64,000 bases of DNA from Citrus sinensis. Taxonomy: Eukaryota; Streptophyta; Magnoliopsida; Sapindales; Rutaceae. The stretch spans positions 18,106,501 through 18,170,500 of the forward strand of contig NC_068561.1 of NCBI RefSeq assembly GCF_022201045.2, written 5' to 3'. Within the stretch, counting starts at the first letter, position 1, and each line of letters begins with the position of its first letter. Below are positions 1 to 15,699 of the stretch, one piece after another. The notes under the pieces are model-generated. The model made no database searches and was not told the DNA's origin. It was given only the letters and a program-made list of their open reading frames with translations. Made by a program: the position numbers and the translations under genes.

Positions 1-124
1 TTAATTAATTTCGACCATAAAGCATTTAAATTTTTAAGTTTGGCTTCCTTTGGGGAATATTTAGAGTTCAGGGATACAATTGTTATTATCGGTTAAATAA
101 GCAGCAGTAACAACCCACTGCCAG

Positions 125-179
125 TATAAAATTCGGACACAGCTCGATTCCAGCTTCTCGGTTCTTTCAAACCTCCGTT

Positions 180-216
<37 letters not shown>

Positions 217-662
217 CTCTCTCTGTCTCTGTCCCTCTGCCCCTCCACGGAAGCTCTTAACTCGTGTTCTGTCCGATTCGACTCAGTGAGTTAGTCCGCT
301 TCATGCTAAGGTAACGTTCGCTTAACTGCCCCCTTTAGTACCCACAGCTTTCTTTCGGACTTGAAATGTTCCCATTTCTCAAGTATTTTTCTTTTTTTCT
401 CTGTTTCAGCTTCTCAAAGTCTTTGGATCTGAAGAATTCCTGCTTGGATTCATAATTTGTTTAGCTGAAAAGTTTGTCCTTTGAGCTCATAACTCATTAA
501 AAAAAAAAAAGTTCTGATCTTGAATTTACAGAGTCAGATCTTGCTTGTTCATTTGTCTTTTTCAGTGTCCTGATTGAATTCTTCTGCTCATATAAATCTT
601 TCCTAGTTTAAAATTCCTGTCAACTAAGCTGATTTGTTAAAAAGAAAAAAAATCAGCTTTTT
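125..662 (+). promoter_or_regulatory. FERONIA core promoter and 5' leader
   Basis: A TATAAA motif lies at 125-130. About 55 bases later comes a CT-rich tract (about 179-225) dominated by (CT)n, typical of plant 5' leaders just after the start of transcription. A leader intron is plausible from the donor AAG|GTAACG near 311 to the acceptor TTTCAG ending near 409; a second acceptor-like TTTTTCAG lies near 566. No transcript is available to decide, so the leader structure is inference. Confidence 0.45.
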
Positions 663-3350
663 ATGTCCATGAAGAACTTAAATAAGCAATTTCTTGCTAC
701 CCTCTTCATCTTTCTTTCCTTAGCTTCTGCTATTCATGTCACCTTAGCTGCTGATTACATACCCAGTGAACAAATTCTCTTAAATTGTGGTGAATCCTCA
801 ATACTCAGTGATGACGATAAACGGAGTTGGACTCCTGATATCGGGTCAAAGTTTTTGTTATCAACTAAGGATTCCACAACCTCCAAAGCTGCCACTCAAG
901 ACCCTTCTACACCGACAATTCCTTACATGACCGCTAGGGTTTTCCGTTCTGAGTTTACCTACAGTTTCCCTGTTGTTGCTGGTCGTAAGTTTGTGCGGCT
1001 TTATTTCTATCCGAATTCATACAATCGGCTTAATGCAACCGATGCTCTCTTTTCGGTGAGTACCGGGCCTTTTACTCTTCTTAAGAACTTTAGTGTTGCT
1101 CAAACTGCAGAAGCTTTGAATTATGCTTATGTTATTAAGGAGTATGCGATTCCTGTCGATGGGGAAACTTTGAATATCACGTTTAGTCCTATGAATGTTT
1201 CAAATGCGTATGCGTTTGTGAATGGGATTGAGGTGATGTCAATGCCTGATATTTATAAAAATACTGATGGAGATTTGATGATTGTGGGTCAAAGTTCTCC
1301 TATCTCCATTGATAACACTACTGCTCTTGAGAATGTTTATCGGTTGAATGTGGGTGGAAAAGATATCTCCCCTTCAGGAGATACAGGTCTGTTTAGGTCT
1401 TGGTATGACGACCAGCCATACATTTTTGGAGCAGCGTTGGGGGTGCCGGTGACAATTGGTCCAAATATGACGGTTAGGTACCCGAGTAACATTCCTTCCT
1501 ATGTTGCACCTGTTGATGTCTACGCCACCGCCCGACAAATGGGGCCAAATCCTCAAATCAACTTAAATTACGAGTTGTCTTGGGTTTTCAGTGTTGACTC
1601 AGGATTCTCTTATCTGGTTAGGCTTCATTTCTGTGAGGTTCTTCCAGAGATAACCAAAATTAATCAGAGAGTCTTTGACATTTTGCTCAACAATCAAACT
1701 GCTTTTCCTGCATTTGATGTGGCTGGGTTGACAAATGGTAATGGAATTCCATTATATCAGGATTTTGCGGTTTTTGTTCCAGGTAATGGACCTCAGAAGG
1801 ATCTATGGCTTGGGCTACATCCAAATGTGGCTTCAAAGACACAGTATTATGATGCAATCTTAAATGGAGTTGAGATATTCAAATTAAGTGATCCAAATAG
1901 TAATCTTGCTGGGCCAAATCCTATCCCTGCTCCTAAACAGGATGTAGTTGATCCATCTTTGGCTCTACCATCGAGTTCCTCGGGTAATTCAAAGCAGAAA
2001 GCAATAATTGGTGGGGGTGTTGGTGGAGGAATTGCTCTAGCCCTTGTCGTTGGCTTTTGTGTTTTTGCTGCATCTCGTTGCCGCAGACAAGGGAAGGATC
2101 CGAGCTCAAGTGATGCGCAATCTGGTTGGCTTCCTCTTTCACTCTATGGAAATTCACACTCTGCTGGATCAGCCAAGACAAACACTACAGGAAGTTATGC
2201 ATCTTCCCTTCCTTCAAATCTTTGCCGCCACTTCTCATTTGCTGAGATAAAAGCTGCCACTAACAACTTTGATGAAGCTCTACTTCTTGGGGTTGGAGGC
2301 TTTGGCAAAGTGTACCGTGGAGAAATCGATGGTGCAACAACTAAAGTTGCTATCAAGCGTGGGAACCCACTCTCTGAGCAAGGTGTGCATGAGTTCCAGA
2401 CTGAGATTGAAATGCTCTCAAAACTTCGACACCGACACCTTGTTTCATTGATTGGTTACTGTGAAGAGAACTGTGAAATGATACTTGTATATGATTACAT
2501 GGCTTATGGAACACTGAGGGAGCATCTTTACAAAACTCAAAAGCCCCCTCTGCCATGGAAGCAAAGGCTTGAGATATGTATTGGGGCTGCTCGAGGTTTG
2601 CACTATCTCCACACTGGTGCCAAACACACGATTATCCACAGAGATGTTAAGACTACCAATATTCTTTTGGACGAGAAGTGGGTGGCAAAGGTTTCTGATT
2701 TTGGTTTGTCAAAAACAGGTCCTACGTTGGATCACACTCATGTCAGCACTGTTGTGAAGGGTAGTTTTGGCTATTTGGACCCAGAGTACTTCAGGCGTCA
2801 GCAACTAACAGAGAAGTCTGATGTTTATTCTTTTGGTGTCGTGCTCTTCGAAATCCTGTGTGCCCGACCAGCCTTAAACCCAACTTTGCCCAAGGAGCAA
2901 GTGAGCTTGGCTGAGTGGGCTGCTCATTGTCACAAGAAAGGAATACTCGAACAGATTATGGACCCTTATCTCAAGGGAAAGATTGCACCTGAATGCTTCA
3001 AAAAGTTTGCCGAGACAGCAATGAAGTGTGTATCTGATCAAGGTATTGAGAGGCCATCAATGGGCGATGTGCTGTGGAACCTAGAGTTCGCTTTGCAGCT
3101 ACAAGAGAGTGCAGAGGAAAGTGGCAAAGTTCTTGGTGGAGGAATGGACATTGAGGAAGGAGCATTTGATGTCGACTGTAAAGGTAAGAAAGATCCCAAC
3201 GCATGTTCAGGTTTTAATGGCAACATCACAGATTCGAGGAGCACTGGAATGAGCATGAGCATAGGTGGCCGGAGCTTAGCAAGTGAAGACTCAGATGGGT
3301 TAACACCAAGTGCAGTATTCTCACAGATCATGAACCCCAAAGGGCGATAG
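663..3350 (+). CDS. FER: FERONIA receptor-like kinase (CrRLK1L family)
   Basis: This single-exon gene encodes 895 residues, the same length I recall for Arabidopsis FERONIA. It is a plasma-membrane receptor kinase that, in the known family, binds RALF peptides and pectin and controls cell-wall sensing, growth, fertilisation and immunity. Seen in order: a signal peptide (about 1-30), a malectin-like ectodomain (about 35-410) with many N-glycosylation sites, a Gly-rich start of the membrane segment (about 446-472), a juxtamembrane part, and a kinase domain (about 535-810). The kinase has the glycine loop GVGGFGKVY (about 543), VAIK lysine (about 563), HRDVK catalytic loop (about 658), DFG, and an activation loop ending GYLDPEY, so it should be active. 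The tail ends ASEDSDGLTPSAVFSQIM, as in FERONIA rather than THESEUS or HERK. The start was chosen because the signal peptide follows directly. The lack of coding introns is typical of CrRLK1L genes. Confidence 0.97.
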   Translation: MSMKNLNKQFLATLFIFLSLASAIHVTLAADYIPSEQILLNCGESSILSDDDKRSWTPDIGSKFLLSTKDSTTSKAATQDPSTPTIPYMTARVFRSEFTYSFPVVAGRKFVRLYFYPNSYNRLNATDALFSVSTGPFTLLKNFSVAQTAEALNYAYVIKEYAIPVDGETLNITFSPMNVSNAYAFVNGIEVMSMPDIYKNTDGDLMIVGQSSPISIDNTTALENVYRLNVGGKDISPSGDTGLFRSWYDDQPYIFGAALGVPVTIGPNMTVRYPSNIPSYVAPVDVYATARQMGPNPQINLNYELSWVFSVDSGFSYLVRLHFCEVLPEITKINQRVFDILLNNQTAFPAFDVAGLTNGNGIPLYQDFAVFVPGNGPQKDLWLGLHPNVASKTQYYDAILNGVEIFKLSDPNSNLAGPNPIPAPKQDVVDPSLALPSSSSGNSKQKAIIGGGVGGGIALALVVGFCVFAASRCRRQGKDPSSSDAQSGWLPLSLYGNSHSAGSAKTNTTGSYASSLPSNLCRHFSFAEIKAATNNFDEALLLGVGGFGKVYRGEIDGATTKVAIKRGNPLSEQGVHEFQTEIEMLSKLRHRHLVSLIGYCEENCEMILVYDYMAYGTLREHLYKTQKPPLPWKQRLEICIGAARGLHYLHTGAKHTIIHRDVKTTNILLDEKWVAKVSDFGLSKTGPTLDHTHVSTVVKGSFGYLDPEYFRRQQLTEKSDVYSFGVVLFEILCARPALNPTLPKEQVSLAEWAAHCHKKGILEQIMDPYLKGKIAPECFKKFAETAMKCVSDQGIERPSMGDVLWNLEFALQLQESAEESGKVLGGGMDIEEGAFDVDCKGKKDPNACSGFNGNITDSRSTGMSMSIGGRSLASEDSDGLTPSAVFSQIMNPKGR

Positions 3351-4549
3351 AATCACAAGCGTCCTTGCCAGAATCCGGTAATGCAACTGGATTGCTTATC
3401 AACTTGTCAGTTTACTTTGGCTTATTCATTTATTTACCAATAATCATTTTTCTCTCTTTCCCCCCCCCCCCCCCCCTCTTCACATGTTTTGATCATGTCA
3501 CAATTTGTATCTAGTATCTAAGATTAAATGAAAGAGTGTAAAAGCAATTTGTTTTCACTTCATTTCAACGAGTATCATGTCACAATTTGTATTTTGTTAT
3601 TTATATATATTGTCTATATATTTTTCATAGCACGCTTAGTTTCATATAGCCGGTTGTGATTGTGATAGGACAACCGTTTGATGACTCAAATCTCAAATCT
3701 GAAAAGAATCAACAGTAGGAGTGTATAATAAAACCTATGTGCCCTCTGCCATAAAATTCGGCTGATTACATGTGAGTGGGGGCCTTGTTAGTGGATCTTA
3801 TAGAAAGGCCATTATGCAAGGCAACGACCACATTCAGTATCCTTTCTATTTATTTCCCATTTTAATAAGATTACTAGAAATATAAAAATTAAAAAGAATT
3901 GGGGGGGCAGGGTATTCTCAGATAAGTTGGCAAACGTGGGAAGGGGCTAGTGGAGAGATGGCTTGGGGTCCTCTTTATACGCGGCTATATCTTTTCTTGA
4001 ATAATTGACCTTTGTGACAGAGCAAGGTCCTTGAAATATATAATACTAATTTTTTATTCTGCTTTTTTGATTTTCACCAAGATTTTATATTGTTAGTTTG
4101 ATTTGACTTTAATGTTGGCACGTAAGGTACTTGATTCTGGACACAACGTTTAAATTAGGAAAGTGAGACCACTCGTTTTATGATAATTTCATTTCGCAAC
4201 TGCCAAATAAAAGGTCACAAAAAAAAAATAAATAAATAACTTGTAATGAACCGCATGTGAACTTGTACCAATTCACAGCTATGATTCAATGAGTGAAAAC
4301 TCTTTCCAACAGAAGCAAATCTGGCATAAACATGGAGAGAAAAAAAATGGAAAATAACTTAATTTGGTCCAGGCAAATTCTTTAGAAAAGGCACCGCCAC
4401 TTGTAACATTTAAAGCAGAAACAACCGCACAGATAAGGAATAACAGTACATCCACCCACTTTCTTTCCTTTAGTGGTTCCAGCCAGACCGAAAGGAGGAG
4501 GAAAGAGTCAACAATGCGTAGGAAGCTGTATGCATTAATGTCTTTTTCT
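3351..4549. other. Intergenic spacer after FERONIA
   Basis: This holds the 3' end of the FERONIA transcript and spacer DNA. A run of 17 C lies at 3460-3476. An AATGAAAG near 3528 could be a polyadenylation signal. The overlapping open frames at 4279-4633 on both strands resemble no family I know and have no gene-like context. Nothing else is recognisable. Confidence 0.5.
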
Positions 4550-4960
4550 GTCAAATTTTGTAAGCAAATATATGAGAATATCCTCCGATGCCGAGCGAAT
4601 TGCACGGATAAAGATTCAAAAAAAAAGAATTGATCTAATGTTATAATCTATATAAGGTTCCAACATTATTATTAGAAAATAGGCCGCAAAGAATTGAAGA
4701 ACTACAGATGAGTATACAAAAAGAATTTAATTATGTGAATCGAAAAATAAACATTGCTATTACAAGAATTGCAGGTCCTTGTGGACACCCCAATATTCTC
4801 GCCGAATTTATAACTGGCCAATTAAAAATCGGGTTTCTTTTCTCAAAGCAACGAACAAAGCTATTAAATTTACGGAACATGCTGATACAAAAGGAATTCA
4901 AGTACAAATTGTAAGTGATGGGTATGGAAGTCAGAAAAAAGTAGACTTTGAGGTCTATTG
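4550..4960 (+). pseudogene. rps3: Nuclear copy of part of plastid rps3 (NUPT)
   Basis: Translation in shifting frames matches the middle of chloroplast ribosomal protein S3. Near 4572 the DNA reads ATATGAGAATATCCTCCGAT, then AATTGCACGGATAAAGATTC. The peptide [18 protein letters not shown] follows (from about 4690), then PNILAEF and TGQLK, then in another frame [20 protein letters not shown] and GIQVQI. This corresponds to roughly codons 65-185 of plastid rps3. Stops interrupt the reading frame (for example just before 4650), there is a frame change near 4830, and similarity fades after about 4925. Plastid rps3 is essential and single-copy in the plastome, so this is a decayed transfer of organelle DNA to the nucleus, not a working gene. 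The family match comes from memory of the protein; an alignment to a plastome would settle the ends. Confidence 0.85.
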
Positions 4961-5249
4961 ACGACACAAGAGTGGTGACTAAAAGATGTTATTCATTTCT
5001 AAGGAAAAAAAAAAAAAAAAAACAGTAACGGTGCATATATTCTCATATTTCCATTTCATTGTTTCATGAACAGGGTTGGATTGAATCACAAATCACATAA
5101 GCAGCCATTTCTACAGAAAGTAATGCATAAATATACAACCAAAAAAAAAAAAAAAATCTTGCAATCAAGCAATCTTATCTAACTACTAGCACAGAAACAT
5201 ACACAGATTGGTGACAATGCTAACACAGATTGGACGACCATTGTAATCA

Positions 5250-6870
5250 TCATTTTTGACTTGGGACAACTGAGTCTACAGCCGCTGCTACCTTCTTCTG
5301 TAGCTCTGGCTTGTTTGCTCCAACTAGCTTGTCAACTTGCTGCCCATCTTTAAGAAAGAAGAAAGTTGGAGTGGCTTTGATATCCCATGAAGTGCTGAAC
5401 TCCTGCATCACACACAAGAAGCCATGCTTCCAATAATTGCTATTTCACCCGGACAAATCTCATCACTATAGAAGTTCAGCAGATTTTACCATACAAACCC
5501 AATAACATCAGCGTATAGAATGATTTGCACAATAAATTTGCCTGGATTGTTACTTCTTGATTTCCTATCTTGTGAATGTTCTTAGGAAAATTGCTTATGA
5601 CTTATGAGTGCAGTCCGTTGGCATCAGTAAAGGCATTCCAAGATCAATTGTTAAAATTTCTAAGTCAGGTTTCTTCAAAGTTCAAAAAAATAGTATATTA
5701 CTTACAACTAGTTCATCAACATCGACCAAAAGGAACATTAACGAAGGGTATTTCTCAGATAGCTCGCTGAAGAATGGTGCAATCATTCTACAAGGACCAC
5801 ACCATGTTGCGCTGAAGTTCGCAATCACCTGTTCAATCATATATTTATGAAAGAAGACTCATCAGATAAGTCAAATTAAACTTCACTAATCAGTCTTAAT
5901 TGAACTATAACTACAAGCCAGGATTGAGTATTCTGTCTGTAAGAGGTGGAAAAAAATTCTAGCAAATATCTAGCGACACCAAGAAGCAATCTATTCAGAT
6001 AAGGAAAACATAAAAGGCAACAGTGATGAAGCATAATGTACTCAACTTTCTTTTCGTGAATCCACAAAATGCAATATTAAAAGAATTTTAGAACAGAACT
6101 CATTATACTTGACCTAAATTCATTCATTGAAGATATTAGCGATTATTCCCAGCTTCATAGTTGATACCGGCTATTCTGTGATGCAAACGTCAAACATGAC
6201 ATTTGACATTTTTAAATAAGGACTTATATTTGCTGTAAATCTTTGATTCTCAAATGTGAAATTTTGAGCAAGGGTGCCAACCTCAAAATATCAAAGAAGC
6301 CTACGCCTTAATGCTTCATTCTTGTGATTTATAGAGGCCAGATTTGTTGGCACATTATAGGATTTGAATACTCAACAAAACATAAAACATTCTGGTCAAA
6401 ACAAACCAAAGCAGGCCATTCAACATGATCATCAAAATCCCAGACAGCATATGCTAAATGCTCTTTCTCTGGCCTGAAAATAAGGTAACAGATAACTTAC
6501 TATCTTCCCTTCCCTACTAGCTTCTGACATCTTTTGGTCCCATATATCTTTGGTGGTAACAAGACTCACATTCCCACCGGCAAACTCAACAGGATGTTCA
6601 CCATCCTCCTCATCATGTTGACGCTACAAACATCATGAACATTGCACAGTTAGGATGAAAACGGACAAGTCTTATATAGTTGCTTCACTAAAACGGCCAA
6701 AACAACAAATATTCGCATATATGGTCGTCGATTTCATAGCTTTCAAAGATTTTCATCCATTTACTAAGATTAAGCCATAAGAGAAAAAACAGAATTTCAT
6801 GCGCCAAGAAACAGAAAAATTCCGCAGACTCCAGGCTAAAAGTAATTACCTTGGACAAACATGTTCCCAT
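5250..6870 (-). CDS. TRXH9: Thioredoxin h9-type
   Basis: Four exons on the minus strand (6850-6870, 6501-6623, 5706-5828, 5250-5402) join in phase 0 to give 139 residues; Arabidopsis TRX h9 is about 140. Thioredoxins reduce disulphides of target proteins in the cytosol or at membranes. Exon 1 encodes only MGTCLSK: Gly2 and Cys4 are the positions known in TRX h9 to be myristoylated and palmitoylated, which anchors it to the plasma membrane and allows cell-to-cell movement. Exon 3 carries the active site WCGPC inside [17 protein letters not shown]. Exon 4 carries the cis-proline motif [12 protein letters not shown] and ends VVPSQK before TGA. All splice sites are GT-AG. A 5'UTR exon probably lies upstream at 7578-7700, joined to an acceptor at 6894 (TTTCAG on the minus strand). 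Confidence 0.94.
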
Positions 6871-6894
6871 ATTGAAGCTTTGAAGGCCAAATTC

Positions 6895-7577
6895 CTGAAA
6901 GCTAACAGTTAACAGACGGATAACCTGAAAGTTGAAGACTATCAATGTGACATATCTGGAATTGCATATAAACTCTCTTTTAACTGTTCATTCTAGTTGA
7001 AAACAATAACACAAATGAAGCCATCAAATCCTTTCTCTTCAAAGTCCTATTTAAGTAAATAAATTCAGAACTAATGATCTTGTCCAAATAGAGCAGAGTA
7101 AAACAGGCGTCAGTAGCCATAATTACAGAAGATATTCAGCAAATTTAGAAATATAATTTTTGCATCTCTATTGCTAGTTCAGATTATTCTAATAAAAAAG
7201 GTCCTTACAAAAATATTGCTTTCCAGGCGTTAGCATTTAAGGCATCAAATTTCCAGCTTCTTTCGAACAAAAAGCAGGTAATAATTTCCTATTAACAAAA
7301 TGAATTATAAGCAACAACAAATAACACAAATCTATCAAACTCCATTGCTTTAGAAGATTAGCTCAATCTTAGCACTTAATTGGCATTGATCAGGCCAAAA
7401 AAATAAAAAATTCAATTAAAAAATGAAATCTTTAAAACCGAAACAAAACATAGGAACGAAAATTTAAATGAATTTACCGTAAACCTAAACAATATCATCG
7501 ATTAAAGGAGCAAAGAAATTCGAGATTAACTTAAATTGGAAATCAGAATAGAAAGATTCAAATTTTCAAAACCTTAC
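6895..7577 (-). other. Probable 5'UTR intron of the thioredoxin gene
   Basis: On the minus strand a donor CTG|GTAAGG (base 7577 is the first intron base) and an acceptor TTTCAG (ending at 6895) bracket AT-rich DNA with no open frame. An alternative acceptor lies near 6926. This is inferred from splice consensus only. Confidence 0.4.
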
Positions 7578-7700
7578 CAGACAACAAAACGCCGACGTTC
7601 ACAGAATTGAGAAGGATACACAGGTATATAATAAAGATGGGAGAGTATCTATCTGCGATTAAAAATAAACGTCTCGTTATTATGGAATTAAAAGATGATT

Positions 7701-8630
7701 AAGGGAATAAATCACAGTTACCAAACAACGTGAACATCGTTTTTTTCAGTGTGAATGTATTTGTGTTTTGTTTGTTTCTAAATTCGGGTACCAAGCTGTA
7801 ATTACGTTATTAACCTCACCATGTCGGTTAAATGATTACTTTGACTGCTACCCAGACCTCTGTCAGAGCAAGGATCGTATTTACTTGAATACCCTTCTTA
7901 TTTAGTTGTATGTGATTGTAGGCTTTATAGCCATTTATAGGTGAGCGGGCATCGGGGGCGTTATGGTCAAGTTTAATGGAGTCAGTATGTGGCTAGTAAC
8001 TAGTAAATAGAACGGTCATGGGGGCATAAGTCAGAAAATATCAACTGTTTTGGTGGTTAGAGAATTTTCTTGGAATCATCGAATTTTCAATTGGTGAATG
8101 TGAATTCTGATGGGGACGCTGAGCCTTTGTAGGAAATTATCACTGGGAATAACGACGGGGTCAAGGGCCTTGCAATTTGAAATCAACTGTGGCACCCCGA
8201 TCCAATTTCTGGTTTCCTACAAAGAAATCCATGAAAATGGACCAATCGACAACGAGATACTGCGATGCAACTATGGGAACCTTTTATTCTGTTGAATTAG
8301 AGAGTCAGCCCGGAAATTTAAAAACAAAGAGAGCCAATCGAATCGGATGGGCTAGTCAGCTTCAACGCCTCAACAGTAGTTTTTTATAGAAGAGGGAGTT
8401 GAGTTGGATTGTCTAAGATGCAAAGTTGAAACAGTTCACAGAGTCTGTGCCAGAATTTATAAGTGAAAACAAACGAATAAAGATATCATAGAAAGAAAAA
8501 GTCTTACGAATTTCAAGTACCAACATGATTCGCCTATTTTATCACAAGTTTTCTATTATGGAAGAAATTTCCAAGGAAGGAAGCGAAGGCGTTTGTTTCT
8601 TCATGATTATTGCATGAACACAGACGCGGC
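7701..8630. other. Spacer between thioredoxin and first E2 gene
   Basis: About 7960-8460 is a less AT-rich block with overlapping plus-strand open frames (8110-8295 and 8177-8389). Neither translation resembles a family I know, and no splice or promoter context supports them. The rest is plain AT-rich spacer. From about 8630 rightwards the DNA matches the 3' flank of the second E2 gene. Confidence 0.4.
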
Positions 8631-8876
8631 GATGTAAGAATGTTTGGTGCAAAATAGTAAACAAGTACTTAAGACCATTAACTACGTTCCATCGAAGAAG
8701 CTTCAAACACAAACATTCAACATTAACATAAAAACGTCCCGCCCTTGCAACTCCTCCCAACACCATTCTAAAACACCAACGTCTGCCCTCCCCAAAGCAA
8801 GTTAAAGAAAATAGATAGACAACACACACAACATATTTCAATAAATGCTCCTTTTTCTGCAATATCCTAACAACCT

Positions 8877-10829
<1,953 letters not shown>

Positions 10830-11179
10830 GACTCTTCAAGGGATTATTAAAATTGAAACTACAACGAACCTTAAGACCTGCGAAACTATAAACAGATCCA
10901 TATACGGCTTCTTAATTAGACTATCCAAGCCTGTAAAACAACAAATTATTTGATCTACTGCATCTGAATAAAAAAGTTCAAATCAAAATTTCGAAAATAC
11001 TAAAAATATAACTACGCAAACTGACCTTGCGCGGCAGAGAACAGGATCGGAGAGCGATAGCGTCGAGAAAGCGAAACGGTGAAGCAGATCTAGGTCGTCA
11101 AGCCGCCCCCGCCTCGCTCCTCTATCAACCCCTTGCTTTGTTGTCCTTCAACACAAATATCGTCGAGAAAGAACGTATC

Positions 11180-13050
11180 GTGTTCTTTTGCATATATTTA
11201 TATACGTGGCAAAATTTATTTTTCCCCATTTTTTTTGTTATTTCTTGCAATTTTTTAATTATCGTTCTTATCCAGTTTATTAATATTGTTTGTTTTGTTA
11301 GTCTCGTTATTTAATTTAGGGTGCTATAACTATTTTATTTATTTATTTATTTATCTGGAAAGGAACTTGCGGTGCTACTACTGGCTTTGGAATTTATATT
11401 CCTTGTTTTAAAGGTTACCTCGATTACTCAAAGTTGAATTCTTGTTGAATCACATGGATTCCCATGGTCGTGGCTACAAAAGTCAACTTATTCGTATAAA
11501 AGATATATTATATACTATATTTATTTTCTTTAAATTCATAGTTGATCTTGATGCCCAACGACAAGAGTGAGATCAAAAAAAATATATAAACTTTAATTAT
11601 AAATTATTAAGGGCTGATTTTGAAAATTTTATAGATTCCGTAGGAAGGGAGATTGGATTCCAGACTATAATCAATTTCGGTTTTCGGATATGAGATACTT
11701 TTATGTGTGTACTACAACTCTTAAAACATATAATAAGTTATAAGTCATACTAATCAATTCACAAAGAATGTGTTTGAAACATAGCATTATAGAAATTAAA
11801 ATAATGTTCGTATTAACTTACTACCAATGATATGTTTAATAAAATTTAAGAGATCATTGTGGTATTATAATGTTATAAATATAAATTATTTTAGTATTAG
11901 ATAATAATATAATAAATAAAACATAAAAATATCATATGATATTATTACTTTTTTTAATTATACTCTATTGAATATAACATTATACAATTATATATTTAAC
12001 AATTAATATACAAATAATTATTTAATACAATTAATAGTAATTTTAAATAATATTCAGTTAGTATTAGTATAAAATTAATATAGTATAGTGTAACATCAAA
12101 TGCTGTATAACATTATTATAATATAATTTTAATATAATGCAATATTATACAATACGCCTGCATTAAATAATATAATACAATGTAACATACACACCTTATT
12201 GATAAAATAATATCTCTTATGAGGTATAAGACCTTGGTAAGACATAGAAATTTAGAAACAGTGAGGTTTCTATCCACTCAAGATAATATTTTAAAAGGGT
12301 ATTTGGTCTTTGATAAGATCATAAATTCTAAAAAGTCTCTTGAAGAGTTACAGGTTGAAAATGATGAAATGTCTTTACTCACACTTGAAATTGTGGAATC
12401 GTAAAGAATATAGTCCCGTGGGTTTTTACTGAACAAAGGTCAAATACGATTATTGCAAAAAGTATGTAGCTAAACACATGACCAATTGATATGCTTCATA
12501 GGCTGTAAATAACCATTATCATTTGTATATTTAATTTAATTATCTTACACAGATTTTAATTTGTATTTAGTTAAAAAGTTTTTTAATTTTTTATTGAAAA
12601 ATACATAAGTAATTATTACTTTATTAGTATAATTCATTAAATAATTCTTAAAAGTAAAAATCGCAAAAAATACAATTGGCCACCTACAGTGATATGTGCA
12701 CGGAACATAACACAAAAGAACAACTCACTATCACCAAAAGATTAAAAAAAATAAACAAATAAAATAACTACATGACAAAAAATTCAGTACAAGATAAAAA
12801 AATTTCTCATCTTTTGTGTATTTTATACTATTTTCCACACATATAACTCCAAAAAAAAAAAAAGAATATTCTTTTGCCGCCGAAGAGGTTTTCAGTGACC
12901 AGGCACAGCCGCCAGGATATTGCAACAACGTCAAGCCTCAAAATTTGCAGAACTTGTCAAACCACGGAATAAAACATATGGTACACAATAAATAGATTTC
13001 TCTAGTCATAATCCATAACGCAGTTCAAATATTAACATTAATTCCCCTTT
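11180..13050. other. AT-rich spacer between the tandem E2 genes
   Basis: Very AT-rich DNA (especially 11500-12200) separates the two duplicated units. An open frame at 12219-12404 (+) encodes 61 residues including LKGYLVFDKIINSKKSLEEL; I do not recognise it and no gene context supports it. The 3' flank of copy 2 begins near 13080. No transposon ends were found. Confidence 0.4.
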
Positions 13051-13358
13051 TGTTTTTTGCAAATTTTATCTAATGATAGAATTAGTCAAAAGAGGAGGCA
13101 TTTGTATGATGTAAAATGTTCGGTGCAAAAATAATGAAAGTATTTTTAGGACAACAAACTACATTGAATGATAGGAGTTTCAAACAATAAACATTCAACA
13201 TTAACAAAATCGTCTTGCCCTTGCAACTCCTCCCCAAACATCCTTCCTCATTACTAAAATACAAAACATCCCCTTCCCGAAGCAAGATTGAAGAAAAAGG
13301 AGAAAAAAACACAACATATTTCATATAAATGAGTTCCATTTCTGCAATATCCAAACAA

Positions 13359-15302
<1,944 letters not shown>

Positions 15303-15699
15303 GATGCTTCAACGGATTATTAAAAGTTAAAGCCACAACAAACCTAGGATCTGCAACACTGTAAGCTAAGCCACAAACGGCTACTTAATACAACGATCCA
15401 AGCTTATAAACAACAAATTATTTAATTTATTTTAATAAGGTAAAGAAAATAAATTTACTTAAAAATAATGACGAAATTGACCTTGTGCGGCGAAGAAGGA
15501 GATCGGAGGGCAATAGCAGTGAGAAAGGGGAACGGCTTCGGAGCAGATCTGCGGCGGCTACTGGCCGTCCCGACCTCTCTCCTCTACAATCTCTTGCCTT
15601 TGTTATTCAAGGCAAAAGTCGTTGAGAGAGAAAAATCCACCTTGTTTTACATGATTATATACGTGGCAATTTTTTTTAAAAAAAATTTCTTTTAGGTTG

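Noticed and set aside
4279-4633. Overlapping open frames of 108 (-) and 89 (+) codons
   Set aside because: No family resemblance and no splice or promoter context. The right part overlaps the plastid rps3 fossil, and two mutually antisense frames here look like chance.
8110-8389. Two overlapping plus-strand frames upstream of E2 copy 1
   Set aside because: Translations match nothing I know, and they lack gene context. Kept only as part of the spacer note.
12219-12404. 61-codon open frame between the E2 genes
   Set aside because: Unrecognised, isolated in very AT-rich spacer, with no splice partners seen.
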